Source: Pseudobacter ginsenosidimutans
GTDB lineage: Bacteria; Bacteroidota; Bacteroidia; Chitinophagales; Chitinophagaceae
Length of the DNA: 64,000 nt
Assembly: GCF_007970185.1 (NCBI RefSeq)
Contig: NZ_CP042431.1
Coordinates: 1,426,001 to 1,490,000 of the forward strand
Direction of reading: 5' to 3'
The stretch's first letter is position 1, and each line of letters begins with the position of its first letter. Position numbers and translations under genes: made by a program. Shown here piece by piece: positions 18,122 to 27,286 of this stretch. The notes beneath the pieces are model-generated. The model was not told where the DNA came from. It saw only the letters and a list, made by a program, of their open reading frames with translations, and did not search any database.

Positions 18122-19427
18122 GAAAATCGGACTGGTCTTAATTTTTTGGTGCTGTTTCATTTCCCTGGTACAGGCCCAAACTGAAAACTCTCCTTACTCA
18201 CGTTATGGTTTAGGGGACCTCGTTCCCGGTCAATCCATCGCGAGCCGTGGTATGGGTGGGCTTTCAGCCGCTTATTTCGACTACACTTCGATCAACTTTA
18301 TCAATCCCGCATCGTATTCCAAGATCAGCGCCACTACCCTCGACCTGGGTTTTGAGTTCGCTACCCGAACCATCAGGGCAGGTGAGAACACTTCCGACCC
18401 CAACAGGAAATTCAATTCATACAGCCCCAATATCTCTTATCTCCAACTGGGATTCCCACTGAAAAAGAATGGAGGATGGGGAATGAACCTTGGTCTGAAC
18501 CCGGTGAACAGGGTCAACTACAAACTCACATCCAGCTCTCAGAAAATTTTTCCGGAGTTTGCAGATACAGTAGGCATTAATACGCTGTATGAAGGTTCCG
18601 GCGGCGCTTATGAGGCGCACATAGGAACCGGCTTCAATGTATTCAAGGGCTTTAGTGTTGGTTTCAATGTTGGCTATCTTTTCGGAACCAAAGACATCGG
18701 TACCCGCACCAATGTAGTAGACACTATTTCTTATTATTATAAATCCAACCACCAGCGTAAAACCCATTATGGCGGCATTCACCTCAATGGTGGATTACAA
18801 TATATGGTGAAGCTGAATAAAGCCAACTTTCTGCGTTTAGGCGCCTACGGAAGTTTGCAGCGTAACCTCAATGCCAAAGAGGATTACACCGTTCACACAT
18901 TTGAATATGCTACCTCCGGCGCAACAGACACTTTGGATATCGCTTATTCAGAAAAAGATATTTCAGGAACCGTGAAATACCCCGCCAGTTATGGCGCCGG
19001 TATCATCTGGGACAAACCAGGAAAATTCATGGTAGGCCTGGATTATGCCACTGAAAAATGGAGCTCTTACCGCTTCTATGAAGGCAAAGACATGCTGCAG
19101 GATAGCTGGGAAATCCGCTTCGGCGCACAACTCGCTCCCAGGATCGGTAAGACCTACTGGAGCAATGTGAGCTGGCGTGCTGGCTTCACATGGGGACAGG
19201 ATTATATTTACGTGAACCAGACCGATCTCCCCAAATGGAGTGTTTCTGCCGGCGCTTCACTGCCCATGCGCAAGCCCGCCTACACCAACCAGTTCTCAGT
19301 GATCAATATCCTGTTTGAATATGGTAACCGCGGCAATAAGGATAATGCACTTCGTGAAAACTTTTTCAGATTTGGAGTTGGTCTCGCACTTACCGATATT
19401 TGGTTCCTCAAACGTAAGTACGATTAA
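18084..19427 (+). CDS. FadL-like outer-membrane beta-barrel protein
   Basis: 447 residues. After a signal peptide (IGLVLIFWCCFISLVQAQ) the mature protein starts TENSPYSRYGLGDLVPGQSIASRGMGGLS, as in Bacteroidota FadL/OmpP1-like barrels, and goes on with alternating beta strands. The C-terminus is FFRFGVGLALTDIWFLKRKYD. The start ATG lies inside coaX, which implies translational coupling. Bacteroidota often keep such a barrel between coaX and lptC. The transported substrate is unknown. Confidence 0.75.
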   Translation: MLSANTTITPTYKKIGLVLIFWCCFISLVQAQTENSPYSRYGLGDLVPGQSIASRGMGGLSAAYFDYTSINFINPASYSKISATTLDLGFEFATRTIRAGENTSDPNRKFNSYSPNISYLQLGFPLKKNGGWGMNLGLNPVNRVNYKLTSSSQKIFPEFADTVGINTLYEGSGGAYEAHIGTGFNVFKGFSVGFNVGYLFGTKDIGTRTNVVDTISYYYKSNHQRKTHYGGIHLNGGLQYMVKLNKANFLRLGAYGSLQRNLNAKEDYTVHTFEYATSGATDTLDIAYSEKDISGTVKYPASYGAGIIWDKPGKFMVGLDYATEKWSSYRFYEGKDMLQDSWEIRFGAQLAPRIGKTYWSNVSWRAGFTWGQDYIYVNQTDLPKWSVSAGASLPMRKPAYTNQFSVINILFEYGNRGNKDNALRENFFRFGVGLALTDIWFLKRKYD

Positions 19428-19442
19428 TACGTGACCAGGTTC

Positions 19443-20117
19443 ATGTCAACATATTCTTTTTTTCGTGCAGCCCTGTTTATGGGCTGTTTTTTTCTTTTCT
19501 CCTGCGAGAACACTACCGAAGAAGTAGATGCTGCTTTCGGCAAGAAAGCGATAGCCATCGAAGAAGCCATTCAGGTAGACAGTTACATGAGCCAGGAAGG
19601 CAAGACCAAGGCCCGCCTCACTGCCCCGTACATGCTGCGACAGGTAAAAGATTCCCAATACATCGAATTCCCCCGCTCTTTGCATGTTGATTTTTACGAT
19701 ACCACCGGCGTTATCGAAACCATTCTCGATGCGAAATATGGAAAGTACCGTGAATACGAGAGCAAGGTATTGCTGAGGGATAGCGTGATTGTGATCAATA
19801 TCAAAAATGGCGATACGCTTCGCACACCCGAATTGTGGTGGGACCAGAACAAAGAACAATTCTATACAGATAAACCTTCGCATATCACTAAACGTGATGG
19901 CACCGATATCTTTTCCCGCAATGGCATGAAGGCCAAACAGGACCTGAGCTGGTATGAACTGTATGGCAATTCCGGCAAACTGCCAACGCCTGATGAAGCC
20001 GGCCCCGCTGGCGCCGACAGTCTTCGCAGGGACTCAGCCACACCAGGCAAACCTGTTCCACCACCTCCACCAACTCCTGTTCCCGCAAAACAGGAACCCG
20101 CGAAACCAGCAGCCTGA
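19443..20117 (+). CDS. lptC: LPS export protein LptC (lipoprotein form)
   Basis: About 224 residues. The signal sequence ends in FLFSC, a lipobox, so the protein is anchored as a lipoprotein rather than by the usual membrane helix. The core (IQVDSYMSQEGKTKARLTAPYMLRQ... YGKYREYESKVLLRDSVIVINIKNGDTLRTPELWWDQ) is the beta-jellyroll of LptC, which hands lipopolysaccharide from LptBFG to LptA in the periplasm. The tail is proline-rich (KPVPPPPPTPVPAKQEPAK). A GTG at 19431 is an alternative start; the ATG at 19443 was chosen. It follows the barrel gene by 15 bases in the same operon. Confidence 0.85.
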   Translation: MSTYSFFRAALFMGCFFLFSCENTTEEVDAAFGKKAIAIEEAIQVDSYMSQEGKTKARLTAPYMLRQVKDSQYIEFPRSLHVDFYDTTGVIETILDAKYGKYREYESKVLLRDSVIVINIKNGDTLRTPELWWDQNKEQFYTDKPSHITKRDGTDIFSRNGMKAKQDLSWYELYGNSGKLPTPDEAGPAGADSLRRDSATPGKPVPPPPPTPVPAKQEPAKPAA

Positions 20118-20180
20118 TCTCAACGGCAATTCTCCTCTTTCCTGCCAATCTTTTCCGTATTTTCAGTGCCTTAAAATGCA

Positions 20181-21176
20181 ATGATCATGGAATATCGCAG
20201 ACTTGGAAAATCAGGACTGGAATTGAGCGTACTGTCTTTCGGCAGCTGGGTAACCTTTCACAAACAACTGGAAGACGGACTTGCCGATGAACTGATGGGC
20301 ATCGCCTATGACAGGGGCGTCAACTTCTTCGATAACGCTGAGGTATATGCGCTGGGAGAAAGTGAAAAGATGATGGGGCGCGTTCTCAAAAAGAAAAAAT
20401 GGGACAGAACTTCCTATACAATTTCTTCCAAAGCCTATTTCGGCTGGAGAGGAAAAGATAACAAACCCAATCAGACAGGGCTCAGCCGCAAACATCTTTT
20501 TGAAGCCTGTAACGAAGCGCTGCAAAGACTTCAGCTGGACTACCTGGATCTTTTCTTCTGCCATCGTCCGGATGTGAATGTGCCGATCGAGGAAGTGGTC
20601 TGGACCATGCACAACCTAATTCAGCAGGGCAAGATCCTTTACTGGGGCACCAGCCAGTGGAGCGGAGCAGAGATCATGGAAGCGCATCGCGTGGCGCAGC
20701 AATACAATCTTATCGGGCCCGTAATGGAACAGCCGCAATACAATATGTTCGAGCGTTTCAAAATGGAGCAGGATTATCTTCCTGTATTCAAAAATGTTGG
20801 CCTGGGCACTACTATCTGGAGCCCGTTGGCAGCCGGCTTCCTCACAGGAAAATACAATGATGGCATCCCTGCGGATTCCCGCCTGGCCCTGGAAGGGTTC
20901 GACTGGCTGAAAGACCGCTGGATCCAGGATGCGAAGCTGGAGAAAGTGAAAAAACTCACAGAGCTGGCCAAACAACTCAATGTATCGCTCGCTTCGCTTG
21001 CAATTGCATGGACCATCAAAAATCCCAACGTGACCACCGCTATTCTCGGAGCCACTAAGAGATCACAACTGGATGACAACTTCAAAGCGCTCGACGTACT
21101 ACAGTTGCTCACGCCGGAAGTGTTGGCGCAAATCGAAAATATTTTGCAGAATAAACCTTCAATGGATCTTGCATAA
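20181..21176 (+). CDS. Aldo/keto reductase (Kv-beta / YghZ-like)
   Basis: 331 residues. NADPH-dependent carbonyl reductase fold. Seen: YRRLGKSGLELSVLSFGSW, the catalytic tetrad Asp and Tyr in FFDNAEVYALGESE, Lys in ISSKAYF and His in FFCHRPD, then GTSQWSGAEIMEA and the cofactor loop SPLAAGFLTGKY with C-terminal GATKRSQLDDN. This is the AKR subfamily related to potassium-channel beta subunits and YghZ. Physiological substrate unknown. ATG 20181 is used; a second ATG lies two codons later. Confidence 0.9.
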   Translation: MIMEYRRLGKSGLELSVLSFGSWVTFHKQLEDGLADELMGIAYDRGVNFFDNAEVYALGESEKMMGRVLKKKKWDRTSYTISSKAYFGWRGKDNKPNQTGLSRKHLFEACNEALQRLQLDYLDLFFCHRPDVNVPIEEVVWTMHNLIQQGKILYWGTSQWSGAEIMEAHRVAQQYNLIGPVMEQPQYNMFERFKMEQDYLPVFKNVGLGTTIWSPLAAGFLTGKYNDGIPADSRLALEGFDWLKDRWIQDAKLEKVKKLTELAKQLNVSLASLAIAWTIKNPNVTTAILGATKRSQLDDNFKALDVLQLLTPEVLAQIENILQNKPSMDLA

Positions 21177-21186
21177 CGGCCTGCCA

Positions 21187-21214
21187 CAGTCGCTCGCCTC
21201 CCGGCGAGTGACTG
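21187..21214. repeat. 12-bp perfect hairpin between convergent genes
   Basis: CAGTCGCTCGCC pairs with GGCGAGTGACTG around TCCC, with one G-T wobble. It begins 10 bases after the aldo/keto reductase stop and ends exactly at the stop codon of the convergent AhpD-like gene. There is no T-run on either side, so it is not a standard intrinsic terminator; it could protect 3' ends or help Rho-type termination. Confidence 0.7.
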
Positions 21215-21559
21215 CTACTGCGCAATCAGCTCTTCCCAGTATTCCGCGGCGCGTCGCGTATGCGGGATCACGATAGTACCACCCACAATATTCGCTACGG
21301 CAAATACTTCATACACCTGTTCAGTAGTGATACCCACTTCATGACATTTGCCAAGATGGTATTTGATACAATCATCGCAGCGCAGCACCATACTGGCTAC
21401 CAGACCCAGCATTTCTTTGGTAGCCACATCCAATGCTCCGGCTTCATAGGTATTGGTGTCCAGATTCCAGAGGCGTTTCATTACCAGGTTATTCTTGCCC
21501 AGTATCACTTCATTCATTTTGGAACGGTAGTTGTTGAATTCCTGAATCAGATTGCTCAT
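21215..21559 (-). CDS. Carboxymuconolactone decarboxylase / AhpD-like protein
   Basis: 114 residues, a single all-helical AhpD-like domain. The redox motif is present: MVLRCDDCIKYHLGKCHEVG, a CxxC with the conserved His three residues on. Such proteins act as small peroxidase or disulfide reductase partners. It is divergent from the S9 peptidase. No genetic partner is evident nearby. Confidence 0.88.
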   Translation of the reverse strand: MSNLIQEFNNYRSKMNEVILGKNNLVMKRLWNLDTNTYEAGALDVATKEMLGLVASMVLRCDDCIKYHLGKCHEVGITTEQVYEVFAVANIVGGTIVIPHTRRAAEYWEELIAQ

Positions 21560-21661
21560 GTAGAAAATTTATTAAAGCTACATTAAGAAATGCAGCCGTT
21601 GATCATTTCCTTCTTTCTCAGAAAAATTGAATTTGTACATTCATTCTCTAAATGACTGTTT

Positions 21662-23803
21662 ATGAAAAATGTCACATGGGTCCTCCTGTTTCTGTTGCAG
21701 GTGCCGGTTCTGTTTGCCCAGGAGCCTGTAAAAGTTACAGACATGCTGAAGATCAAAAGCATCAGCAGTGTAAACCTCTCCTATGACGGCAGCAAGGCCG
21801 TTTACAGCGTTACCGGCATCGAGCCTGATGGCGAAAGCAAAACCGATTACAAATATGTTTCTCAACTCTGGATGGTGGGTACCGATGGCAGTTCACAGCC
21901 AAAGCAACTCACCAGCAAAGAGAATGCAGGACAAGCCGCCTGGAGCCCCGATGGCAAAAGCATTGCCTTCGTTCGCGCAGCAGATGGTAAACCGCAGATT
22001 TTTTTGCTACGTCTCGATGGCGGCGAAGCCATTCAACTCACCAAACACAAGAACGGCGCATCTTCTCCCAAATGGAGCCCCGATGGAAAACAGATCCTCT
22101 TTGCTGCCGGTATCACCATCAAAGATCTACTCAAAGACACCATCCTCAATCCTGGTAAGATAGTTCCGGAATACACACTCGAAAGACCCGGATTCGATAA
22201 CAACAACTGGCTGAAGAATTCATCCAAAGCAGATCCTGATGGGAATATCGAAGAAGTAAGAGCCTGGCTGGATAATAATATCACAGATAAGAAAGCCACA
22301 CTACTCAATAAACTGAATTTCCAGGATGAAGCCAATATCAACGGTGGACAAGGCTTCACACATTACTGGCTGGTAAGCGCAACGCCCGGTGCCACACCTG
22401 CTCCCGTTACCAAAGGCTTTGCCAGACTGGCAATTGCGGATTTCACGCCCGATGGCTCCAAATTCATTCTGACCGGTAACACAGATATCAGCCAGAGCCC
22501 TGAACGCATCCTTGAAAATGAGATCTACATCATGGGAACTGATGGCAACAGGTTCAGAAAAGTGCTGGGAGAAAAAGGAAAATCCTTCTTCGCTCCCAAA
22601 CTCTCTCCCTCAGGAAAACTGCTGGCCTTCGCTTACGGCACTACTTCTTTCGTGAATGTACAAGCGCTGGGCATTATGCCGATCGATGGCAATGAAAAAG
22701 ATATCATCACCATTCCGTTCGACAGAACAAAAGGCGGCTTCACCTGGAGCAACGATGAAAAGTATCTCTACTTCACGGCTCAAAGCAACGGCGGCGCGCC
22801 CATCTACCGTGTTGATCTGAAAACGAGAAAAGTGGAACAGCTCACCGATTATGAAGGAGGTGTTGGCAGTTTCGATCTCGTGAACAATAAACTGGTGTAC
22901 TCCAGAACCGATATTACCAGTCCATTCGAACTGTATCTCGCCGATGGTAGCGCAAAGAATGCAAAGCGCATCACATCACTCAATACTGATTGGATCAGTA
23001 AGAAACGTATATCCTTACCCGAAAAGAAAACTTTTGTGAACGATAAGGGTCTTACTGTAGAATACTGGGTGATGAAGCCCGCCAACTATGAGCCCGGCAA
23101 GAAATATCCCCTTGTACTGGAGATCCACGGGGGCCCTTCCGCCATGTGGGGACCAGGAGAAGCCAGCATGTGGCATGAATACCAGTTCTTCTGCAGCAAA
23201 GGCTATGGTGTTGTGTACAGCAACCCCAGGGGCAGCGGTGGATACGGACAGGAATTCCTTCGCGCCAATATAGAAGACTGGGGCAAGGGGCCTACCAGTG
23301 ATGTACTCACTGCGCTGGATAAAACCGTTGCAGAAGGCTGGGCCGACACTTCCAAACTGGTAGTGACCGGAGGTTCCTATGCAGGCTACCTGGTGGCATG
23401 GATCATTTCTCATGATCAGCGATTCAAAGCTGCCTGCTCACAGCGAGGCGTATACGAACTCAATACCTTCTTTGGCGAAGGCAATGCCTGGAGACTGGTG
23501 CCTAACTATTTCGGTGGTTATCCCTGGGAGCCAAAAGCAAGAGAGATCCTCAACAGAGAATCTCCCTTCAATTATGTTGAAAATATCAGAACACCGTATA
23601 TCATATTTCACGGAGACAATGACCGCAGAACAGGTTTTGTGCAAAGCGAAATGATGTATCGTGCACTGAAAGTGCTGGGCCGTCCGGTGGAATACGTTCG
23701 TCATCCCGGAGGAACTCACGAGCTCACACGCAGTGGCGATAACCGTCAGCGTATGGACCAGATGTTACGCACCTGGGAATTCTTCGAGCGTTATATCAGG
23801 TAG
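21662..23803 (+). CDS. S9 family peptidase (prolyl oligopeptidase/acylaminoacyl peptidase-like)
   Basis: 713 residues with a signal peptide ([15 protein letters not shown]), so it is exported. Residues about 30-430 form a WD40-like propeller with [11 protein letters not shown]-type repeats; about 460-713 form the alpha/beta hydrolase catalytic domain. The triad is visible: Ser in GGSYAGY (GGSYGGY is commoner in the family), Asp in [14 protein letters not shown] and His in PGGTHELTR. It cleaves small peptides or acylated peptides in the periplasm. The stop overlaps the convergent transporter gene by eight bases. Confidence 0.92.
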   Translation: MKNVTWVLLFLLQVPVLFAQEPVKVTDMLKIKSISSVNLSYDGSKAVYSVTGIEPDGESKTDYKYVSQLWMVGTDGSSQPKQLTSKENAGQAAWSPDGKSIAFVRAADGKPQIFLLRLDGGEAIQLTKHKNGASSPKWSPDGKQILFAAGITIKDLLKDTILNPGKIVPEYTLERPGFDNNNWLKNSSKADPDGNIEEVRAWLDNNITDKKATLLNKLNFQDEANINGGQGFTHYWLVSATPGATPAPVTKGFARLAIADFTPDGSKFILTGNTDISQSPERILENEIYIMGTDGNRFRKVLGEKGKSFFAPKLSPSGKLLAFAYGTTSFVNVQALGIMPIDGNEKDIITIPFDRTKGGFTWSNDEKYLYFTAQSNGGAPIYRVDLKTRKVEQLTDYEGGVGSFDLVNNKLVYSRTDITSPFELYLADGSAKNAKRITSLNTDWISKKRISLPEKKTFVNDKGLTVEYWVMKPANYEPGKKYPLVLEIHGGPSAMWGPGEASMWHEYQFFCSKGYGVVYSNPRGSGGYGQEFLRANIEDWGKGPTSDVLTALDKTVAEGWADTSKLVVTGGSYAGYLVAWIISHDQRFKAACSQRGVYELNTFFGEGNAWRLVPNYFGGYPWEPKAREILNRESPFNYVENIRTPYIIFHGDNDRRTGFVQSEMMYRALKVLGRPVEYVRHPGGTHELTRSGDNRQRMDQMLRTWEFFERYIR

Positions 23804-25034
23804 TCTGCTGCGGCGCAACCGGATGCTTCTCTTTGTAGAGCGCCCTGTAAGCGAGCCACGCACTCAGCAATAATAAGAATGCACCCAGATAGAAAGGCGC
23901 GCCGGGTAATTGTACCGGTGCGCTTTTATGTGTAAAGTAGCTGAACAATCCTGTCATCAGCGGAGGGCCGATCATCGCCGTTACACTGATCAGGCTTGTT
24001 AATGCACCCTGCAGTTCGCCCTGTTCGTTTGCAGGCACATGATTGGAGATGGTGCCCTGAAGAGCAGGACCGCCGATACCACCAAGACAATAGATAACCG
24101 TGAACACATACATCATCCAGCCTTCTGTTGCCAGCCCGAACAGCACCATGCCCACTGCATAAAGGATCAGCCCGATGTAAATACTTTTTTCCTGCCCGAA
24201 CAGCGGGATCGTTTTGCGGATCAGCACGCCCTGCACCAGGCCAACGGTCAGTCCCACGATGCCCAGCGAAATACCGATCTCGCTTTCATGCCAGTTGAAT
24301 TTCTCGATACCATAAAAACTCCATACACTTTGAACTGCGTGCGATGCAATGTATACGATCACCAGTGAAGTAACCAGTCCGATCAATGCCGGATATTTTT
24401 TCAGGTGCATCAATGAGCCTACCGGATTGGCGCGCTTCCATTCAAACTTGCGCCTGTTCTCTTTCTTGAGAGATTCAGGAAGAATGAAGAAACCATAGAG
24501 CCAGTTCAATAATGTAAGACCAGCACCTACCAGGAATGGAACACGGGTACCGAATCCGCCCAGCAATCCGCCGATCACAGGTCCGATGATAAAGCCCATT
24601 CCAAAAGCAGCGCCTACAATGCCGAAGTTCTGTGCACGCTTTTCAGGTTCACTGATATCTGCAATATAGGCTGTGGCCGTTGTGAAGCTGGCGCCTGTGA
24701 TGCCTGCAATGATGCGGCCCAGGAAAAGCCAGCCTAACGTTGGCGCAAATGCGAGAAATATATAATCGATACCAAATCCAAATAAAGAAATAAGCAGGAT
24801 AGGTCTTCTGCCATACCTGTCGCTAAGATTACCTAACAATGGAGAGAAAAGGAATTGCATGGCGGCATAAGCAGTCACCATCCAGCCACCGATAGTGGAA
24901 GCAGTACTGATGTCTACATGCGCCAGTTCCATGATCAGTTTTGGCATTACCGGGATGATGATCCCAAATCCGATCACATCAATTAAAATGGTTACGAAGA
25001 TGAATCCTAAAGCCGCTTTCCCCGTTGATCTCAT
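23796..25034 (-). CDS. MFS efflux transporter, TetA-like
   Basis: 412 residues from the ATG at 25034 and about 12 transmembrane helices. The frame extends to 25100, but the added residues contain no family sequence. Seen: [19 protein letters not shown] at the first helix, motif [15 protein letters not shown] in the loop between helices 2 and 3, and the helix 5 motif [16 protein letters not shown], as in the TCR/Tet subfamily. Proton-driven export of a drug or metabolite is expected; tetracycline resistance cannot be claimed from sequence alone. It stands alone, convergent with the S9 peptidase. Confidence 0.88.
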   Translation of the reverse strand: MRSTGKAALGFIFVTILIDVIGFGIIIPVMPKLIMELAHVDISTASTIGGWMVTAYAAMQFLFSPLLGNLSDRYGRRPILLISLFGFGIDYIFLAFAPTLGWLFLGRIIAGITGASFTTATAYIADISEPEKRAQNFGIVGAAFGMGFIIGPVIGGLLGGFGTRVPFLVGAGLTLLNWLYGFFILPESLKKENRRKFEWKRANPVGSLMHLKKYPALIGLVTSLVIVYIASHAVQSVWSFYGIEKFNWHESEIGISLGIVGLTVGLVQGVLIRKTIPLFGQEKSIYIGLILYAVGMVLFGLATEGWMMYVFTVIYCLGGIGGPALQGTISNHVPANEQGELQGALTSLISVTAMIGPPLMTGLFSYFTHKSAPVQLPGAPFYLGAFLLLLSAWLAYRALYKEKHPVAPQQTT

Positions 25035-25271
25035 GAGATGAAGTTTAGTTGTTGTAAGAGCTCTGCAAAGTAAGTGTATTAAGGCTTTGCAGCCATACAA
25101 TCATGCTTGTAACCGGTGAAATTTCGGCAAAAAGAGAGTGTTTTTTTTGCACATCGGGAATGATGCAGCAACATTATAATTGGAAAACATTTTGACCTCG
25201 GAAATTGTTTGGCAAATTCACCTTTTCAGGTAGAAATGCGAACAACTTTTTGAAGAGAGCTTGAGTGCAAT

Positions 25272-25299
25272 AAAAAAAGCCCCGCAGATGCGAGGCTTT
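25272..25299 (-). terminator. Intrinsic terminator of the RRM protein gene
   Basis: On the minus strand an AAAGCC/GGCTTT stem with an inner CGCA/TGCG pairing is followed by a seven-base T-run. It lies about 25 bases after the RRM gene stop. Confidence 0.75.
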
Positions 25300-25321
25300 C
25301 AGTATCGGTTATACGCACTAA

Positions 25322-25645
25322 TTAATAACGGTTGTTATAGTTATTATTGCGGGGAGCGAAAGAGCGTTTTTGACCGCCGCCGCCACCGTTGCCGCTACGC
25401 TCTTCGCGAGGACGTGCTTCAGTAACTTTGATAGCTCTTCCTTCTACAATGCCACCATCCAACTCAGTGATCGCCTTTTGAGCAGCTTCGTTATCGGGCA
25501 TTTCCACGAAACCAAAGCCACGGCTTTTGTTGGTGAATTTGTCAGTGATAACTTTGGCAGAAGTTACTTCGCCATAGTCTGCAAAAAAGTCGTTCAGATC
25601 TTCATCCGTAACGTTGTAGCTCAAATTCGAAACATAAATGTTCAT
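25322..25645 (-). CDS. RRM-type RNA-binding protein with glycine-rich tail
   Basis: 107 residues: one RNA recognition motif (residues 1-80) with RNP2 IYVSNL and RNP1 SRGFGFVEM, then a disordered tail with a GNGGGGG run, an Arg/Asn/Tyr-rich end and no second domain. Such cold-shock-like RRM proteins are common in Bacteroidota and probably remodel or stabilise mRNA. A -7 box about 130 bases upstream gives the message an unusually long leader, which may be a site of self-regulation. Confidence 0.93.
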   Translation of the reverse strand: MNIYVSNLSYNVTDEDLNDFFADYGEVTSAKVITDKFTNKSRGFGFVEMPDNEAAQKAITELDGGIVEGRAIKVTEARPREERSGNGGGGGQKRSFAPRNNNYNNRY

Positions 25646-25777
25646 ACTAAAAACTGGTTAAATTAAATAATCATCTGAGAAGTAAGCAGAGTAAAGAAGA
25701 CTTAACTAATAGCAGGGGAATTGCGTAGCAGAATTTATCGTTCACTTACTAAATGCTCAATCGCTCAAATTGCGACG

Positions 25778-25785
25778 CAAATATA
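25778..25785 (-). promoter_or_regulatory. -7 box TATATTTG of the RRM protein gene
   Basis: Exact TAnnTTTG match on the minus strand, about 133 bases before the ATG at 25645. A TTG lies 22 bases further upstream, slightly outside the usual spacing. It is back to back with the gnd -7 box. Confidence 0.45.
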
Positions 25786-25816
25786 CGGCTTTCTAAAAAT
25801 ACTACCTCAATTTACC

Positions 25817-25824
25817 TAATTTTG
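25817..25824 (+). promoter_or_regulatory. -7 box TAATTTTG of the gnd-zwf-pgl operon
   Basis: Exact TAnnTTTG match, 19 bases before the gnd ATG. No clear -33 TTG. Confidence 0.45.
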
Positions 25825-25843
25825 CTTTTCTATAAACCAAAGC

Positions 25844-27259
25844 ATGGCAGCACAACAATTCGACTTCGGTATGATCGGCCTCGGAGTAATGGGCAGAAAC
25901 CTCCTCCTGAACATGGCTGATCACGGATTTAAGGTAATCGGATTTGATAAGGACGAACAGAAGACCACCGCCTTCGAAAAAGCCGCAACCACCGGTACCA
26001 CAGTAAAAGGAGTGAGCAATCTGAAAGCTATGACAGACGGGCTTTCCCTACCACGCAGGATCATGATGCTGGTTCCCGCCGGCAAACCCGTGGACGATGT
26101 GATCGAAAGTCTTCTCCCCCTGGTTCAGCCCGGCGATATCATTATCGACGGCGGCAACTCCCACTACACAGACACGCTGAGAAGGGTGCAATACCTCGCT
26201 GAAAAAGGTATCCATTTTATGGGTGTGGGCGTATCCGGAGGAGAACAGGGCGCCAGAACAGGCCCGAGTATCATGCCCGGAGGCGACCAGGAAGCGTACC
26301 CCCATGTACAACCTATGCTGGAAGCCATTTCCGCCAAATTCAAAGGAGAGCCCTGCGTTGCACACCTCGGTAAAGGCGCAGCAGGCCACTACGTGAAAAT
26401 GGTCCACAATGGAATCGAATATGCCATCATGCAACTGATCTGCGAAGCCTATGACCTGCTTCACCGCGGAGCAGGCCTAAGCAATGATGAACTCCACCAG
26501 ACATTCGATGCGTGGAACAAAGGCGAACTGCAATCCTTCCTCATCGAGATCACTGCAGCCATCTTCAAACAAAAAGACGATAAAACAAATAATTACCTCG
26601 TTGATATGATCCTGGACAAAGCCGGAGCCAAAGGCACCGGTAAATGGACCTCCCAGGATGCCATGGACATCGGCGTTCCCATACCCACCATCGATATGGC
26701 AGTGACTATGCGCAATATCTCCGCACTGAAATCCGAAAGGACCAATTCGGCTGCATTATTTGCTCATTCCATCACTCCCGTTACAACCGATAAAGCTACA
26801 TTTGTACAGCAGGTGCATGATGCACTCTTCTTTGGTATACTCATCAGTTATACACAGGGACTGGCCATGCTGCACCGCGCTTCCACAGAGCTGGATATGC
26901 AGATCCCCATGCCTTCTGTTGTAAGAGTATGGAGAGCCGGCTGTATTATCCGTTCCACATTGCTTGACCTGTTCACGAACATTTATGATCAGAACCCTCA
27001 GCTGGAAAATTTGTTATTAGATAAACAGATTGCAAACATGCTGAAGGGCAAAGAAGCCGGAATGCGCGCCGTAGCAGCCACCGCTGTTACCAACCGCTTC
27101 CCTGCCGGCGCTCTGCTGAATGCACTCACCTACTTTGATGCTTACACCAGCGCGCAATTACCGATCAACCTGTTACAGGCTCAAAGGGATTATTTCGGGG
27201 CTCATACCTATCAGCGTATCGACCAACCCGGATCTTTCCACACTGAATGGAACCAATGA
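25844..27259 (+). CDS. gnd: 6-phosphogluconate dehydrogenase (decarboxylating)
   Basis: 471 residues, the long dimeric form. Oxidises 6-phosphogluconate to ribulose 5-phosphate and CO2 with NADP+. Seen: the Rossmann motif GMIGLGVMGRNLLLNMADHG, IIDGGNSHYTDT, the substrate-binding GVGVSGGEQGARTGPSIMPGG and the catalytic HYVKMVHNGIEYAIMQ. First gene of the oxidative pentose phosphate operon; zwf follows after 27 bases. Confidence 0.97.
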   Translation: MAAQQFDFGMIGLGVMGRNLLLNMADHGFKVIGFDKDEQKTTAFEKAATTGTTVKGVSNLKAMTDGLSLPRRIMMLVPAGKPVDDVIESLLPLVQPGDIIIDGGNSHYTDTLRRVQYLAEKGIHFMGVGVSGGEQGARTGPSIMPGGDQEAYPHVQPMLEAISAKFKGEPCVAHLGKGAAGHYVKMVHNGIEYAIMQLICEAYDLLHRGAGLSNDELHQTFDAWNKGELQSFLIEITAAIFKQKDDKTNNYLVDMILDKAGAKGTGKWTSQDAMDIGVPIPTIDMAVTMRNISALKSERTNSAALFAHSITPVTTDKATFVQQVHDALFFGILISYTQGLAMLHRASTELDMQIPMPSVVRVWRAGCIIRSTLLDLFTNIYDQNPQLENLLLDKQIANMLKGKEAGMRAVAATAVTNRFPAGALLNALTYFDAYTSAQLPINLLQAQRDYFGAHTYQRIDQPGSFHTEWNQ

Positions 27260-27286
27260 TTTTGACTACTGAATTATCTCAATACT

